From Actinomycetota bacterium (lineage in GTDB: Bacteria > Actinomycetota > CADDZG01 > WHSQ01): DNA of 56,760 nucleotides. The DNA lies in the NCBI GenBank assembly GCA_013695465.1, contig JACDAL010000106.1, positions 1-56,760 on the forward strand, written 5' to 3'. Of the stretch, positions 56,580-56,760 are shown one piece after another; position 1 is the first letter of the stretch; every line of letters begins with the position of its first letter. The translations under genes and the position numbers were made by a program. The notes below the pieces were generated by a model. It was given only the letters and a program-made list of their open reading frames with translations, was not told where the DNA came from and did not search any database.

Positions 56580-56760
56580 TCACTTCGGCTTGCTCCACAT
56601 CTTCGCCTTTCCGATGACCGCTTCGGGCGTCCTACCTTTGGTGAGCCGCCCGGTGTGAGCGCGGTCCGAGTTGTAGTAGTTGAGATAACGATCGAGATCA
56701 AGCCGGAGACCGGTGATCTTGGGGATGAGGTAACGAGCGAAGGCGGGTCTCCAGCACTCT
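56580..56760 (-). mobile_element. Integrase-core transposase C-terminus (IS3/IS481-like), continues past window
   Basis: Manual translation ECWRPAFARYLIPKITGLRLDLDRYLNYYNSDRAHTGRLTKGRTPEAVIGKAKMWSKPK; YNSDRAHTG.L..RTP motif. Confidence 0.8.

Overview
The window looks like a GC-rich Actinomycetota chromosome segment. That affiliation is inferred from a mycothiol-dependent-nitroreductase-like protein, a CysO-like protein, a LytR_C protein and a DUF3263 protein. About 5.0-39.3 kb on the minus strand is the rpl/rps/rpo supercluster: secE-nusG-rplK-rplA-rplJ-rplL-rpoB-rpoC-rpsL-rpsG-fusA-tuf-S10/spc/alpha operons-truA-rplM-rpsI. The left flank carries a DsbA-like oxidoreductase, zwf and acnA. The right flank carries a PAS-GGDEF-EAL protein, a decayed IS fragment beside tRNA-Trp, an ECF sigma/anti-sigma pair, thrC with a CysO-like ThiS protein, an AI-2E exporter, glycerate kinase, otsA/otsB, LytR_C, DUF3263, Glu/Leu dehydrogenase and tRNA-Thr. 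The last 3 kb is a small phage/IS-like accessory segment. The most unusual signal is a family of three related ~160-200 bp long-hairpin elements, each placed exactly at the stop codon of a ribosomal protein gene (rplQ, rpsE, rplR). One of them abuts truA, which has no canonical start codon upstream of its conserved N-terminus. Other leads are an otsB gene that also lacks ATG/GTG/TTG upstream of its catalytic motif, a CPWA variant of the nitroreductase active site, a repeat-built N-terminal extension on NusG, a zinc-ribbon gene split by an in-frame stop, and the CysO/threonine-synthase pairing. All calls come from reading the sequence and ORFs; no database search was run.
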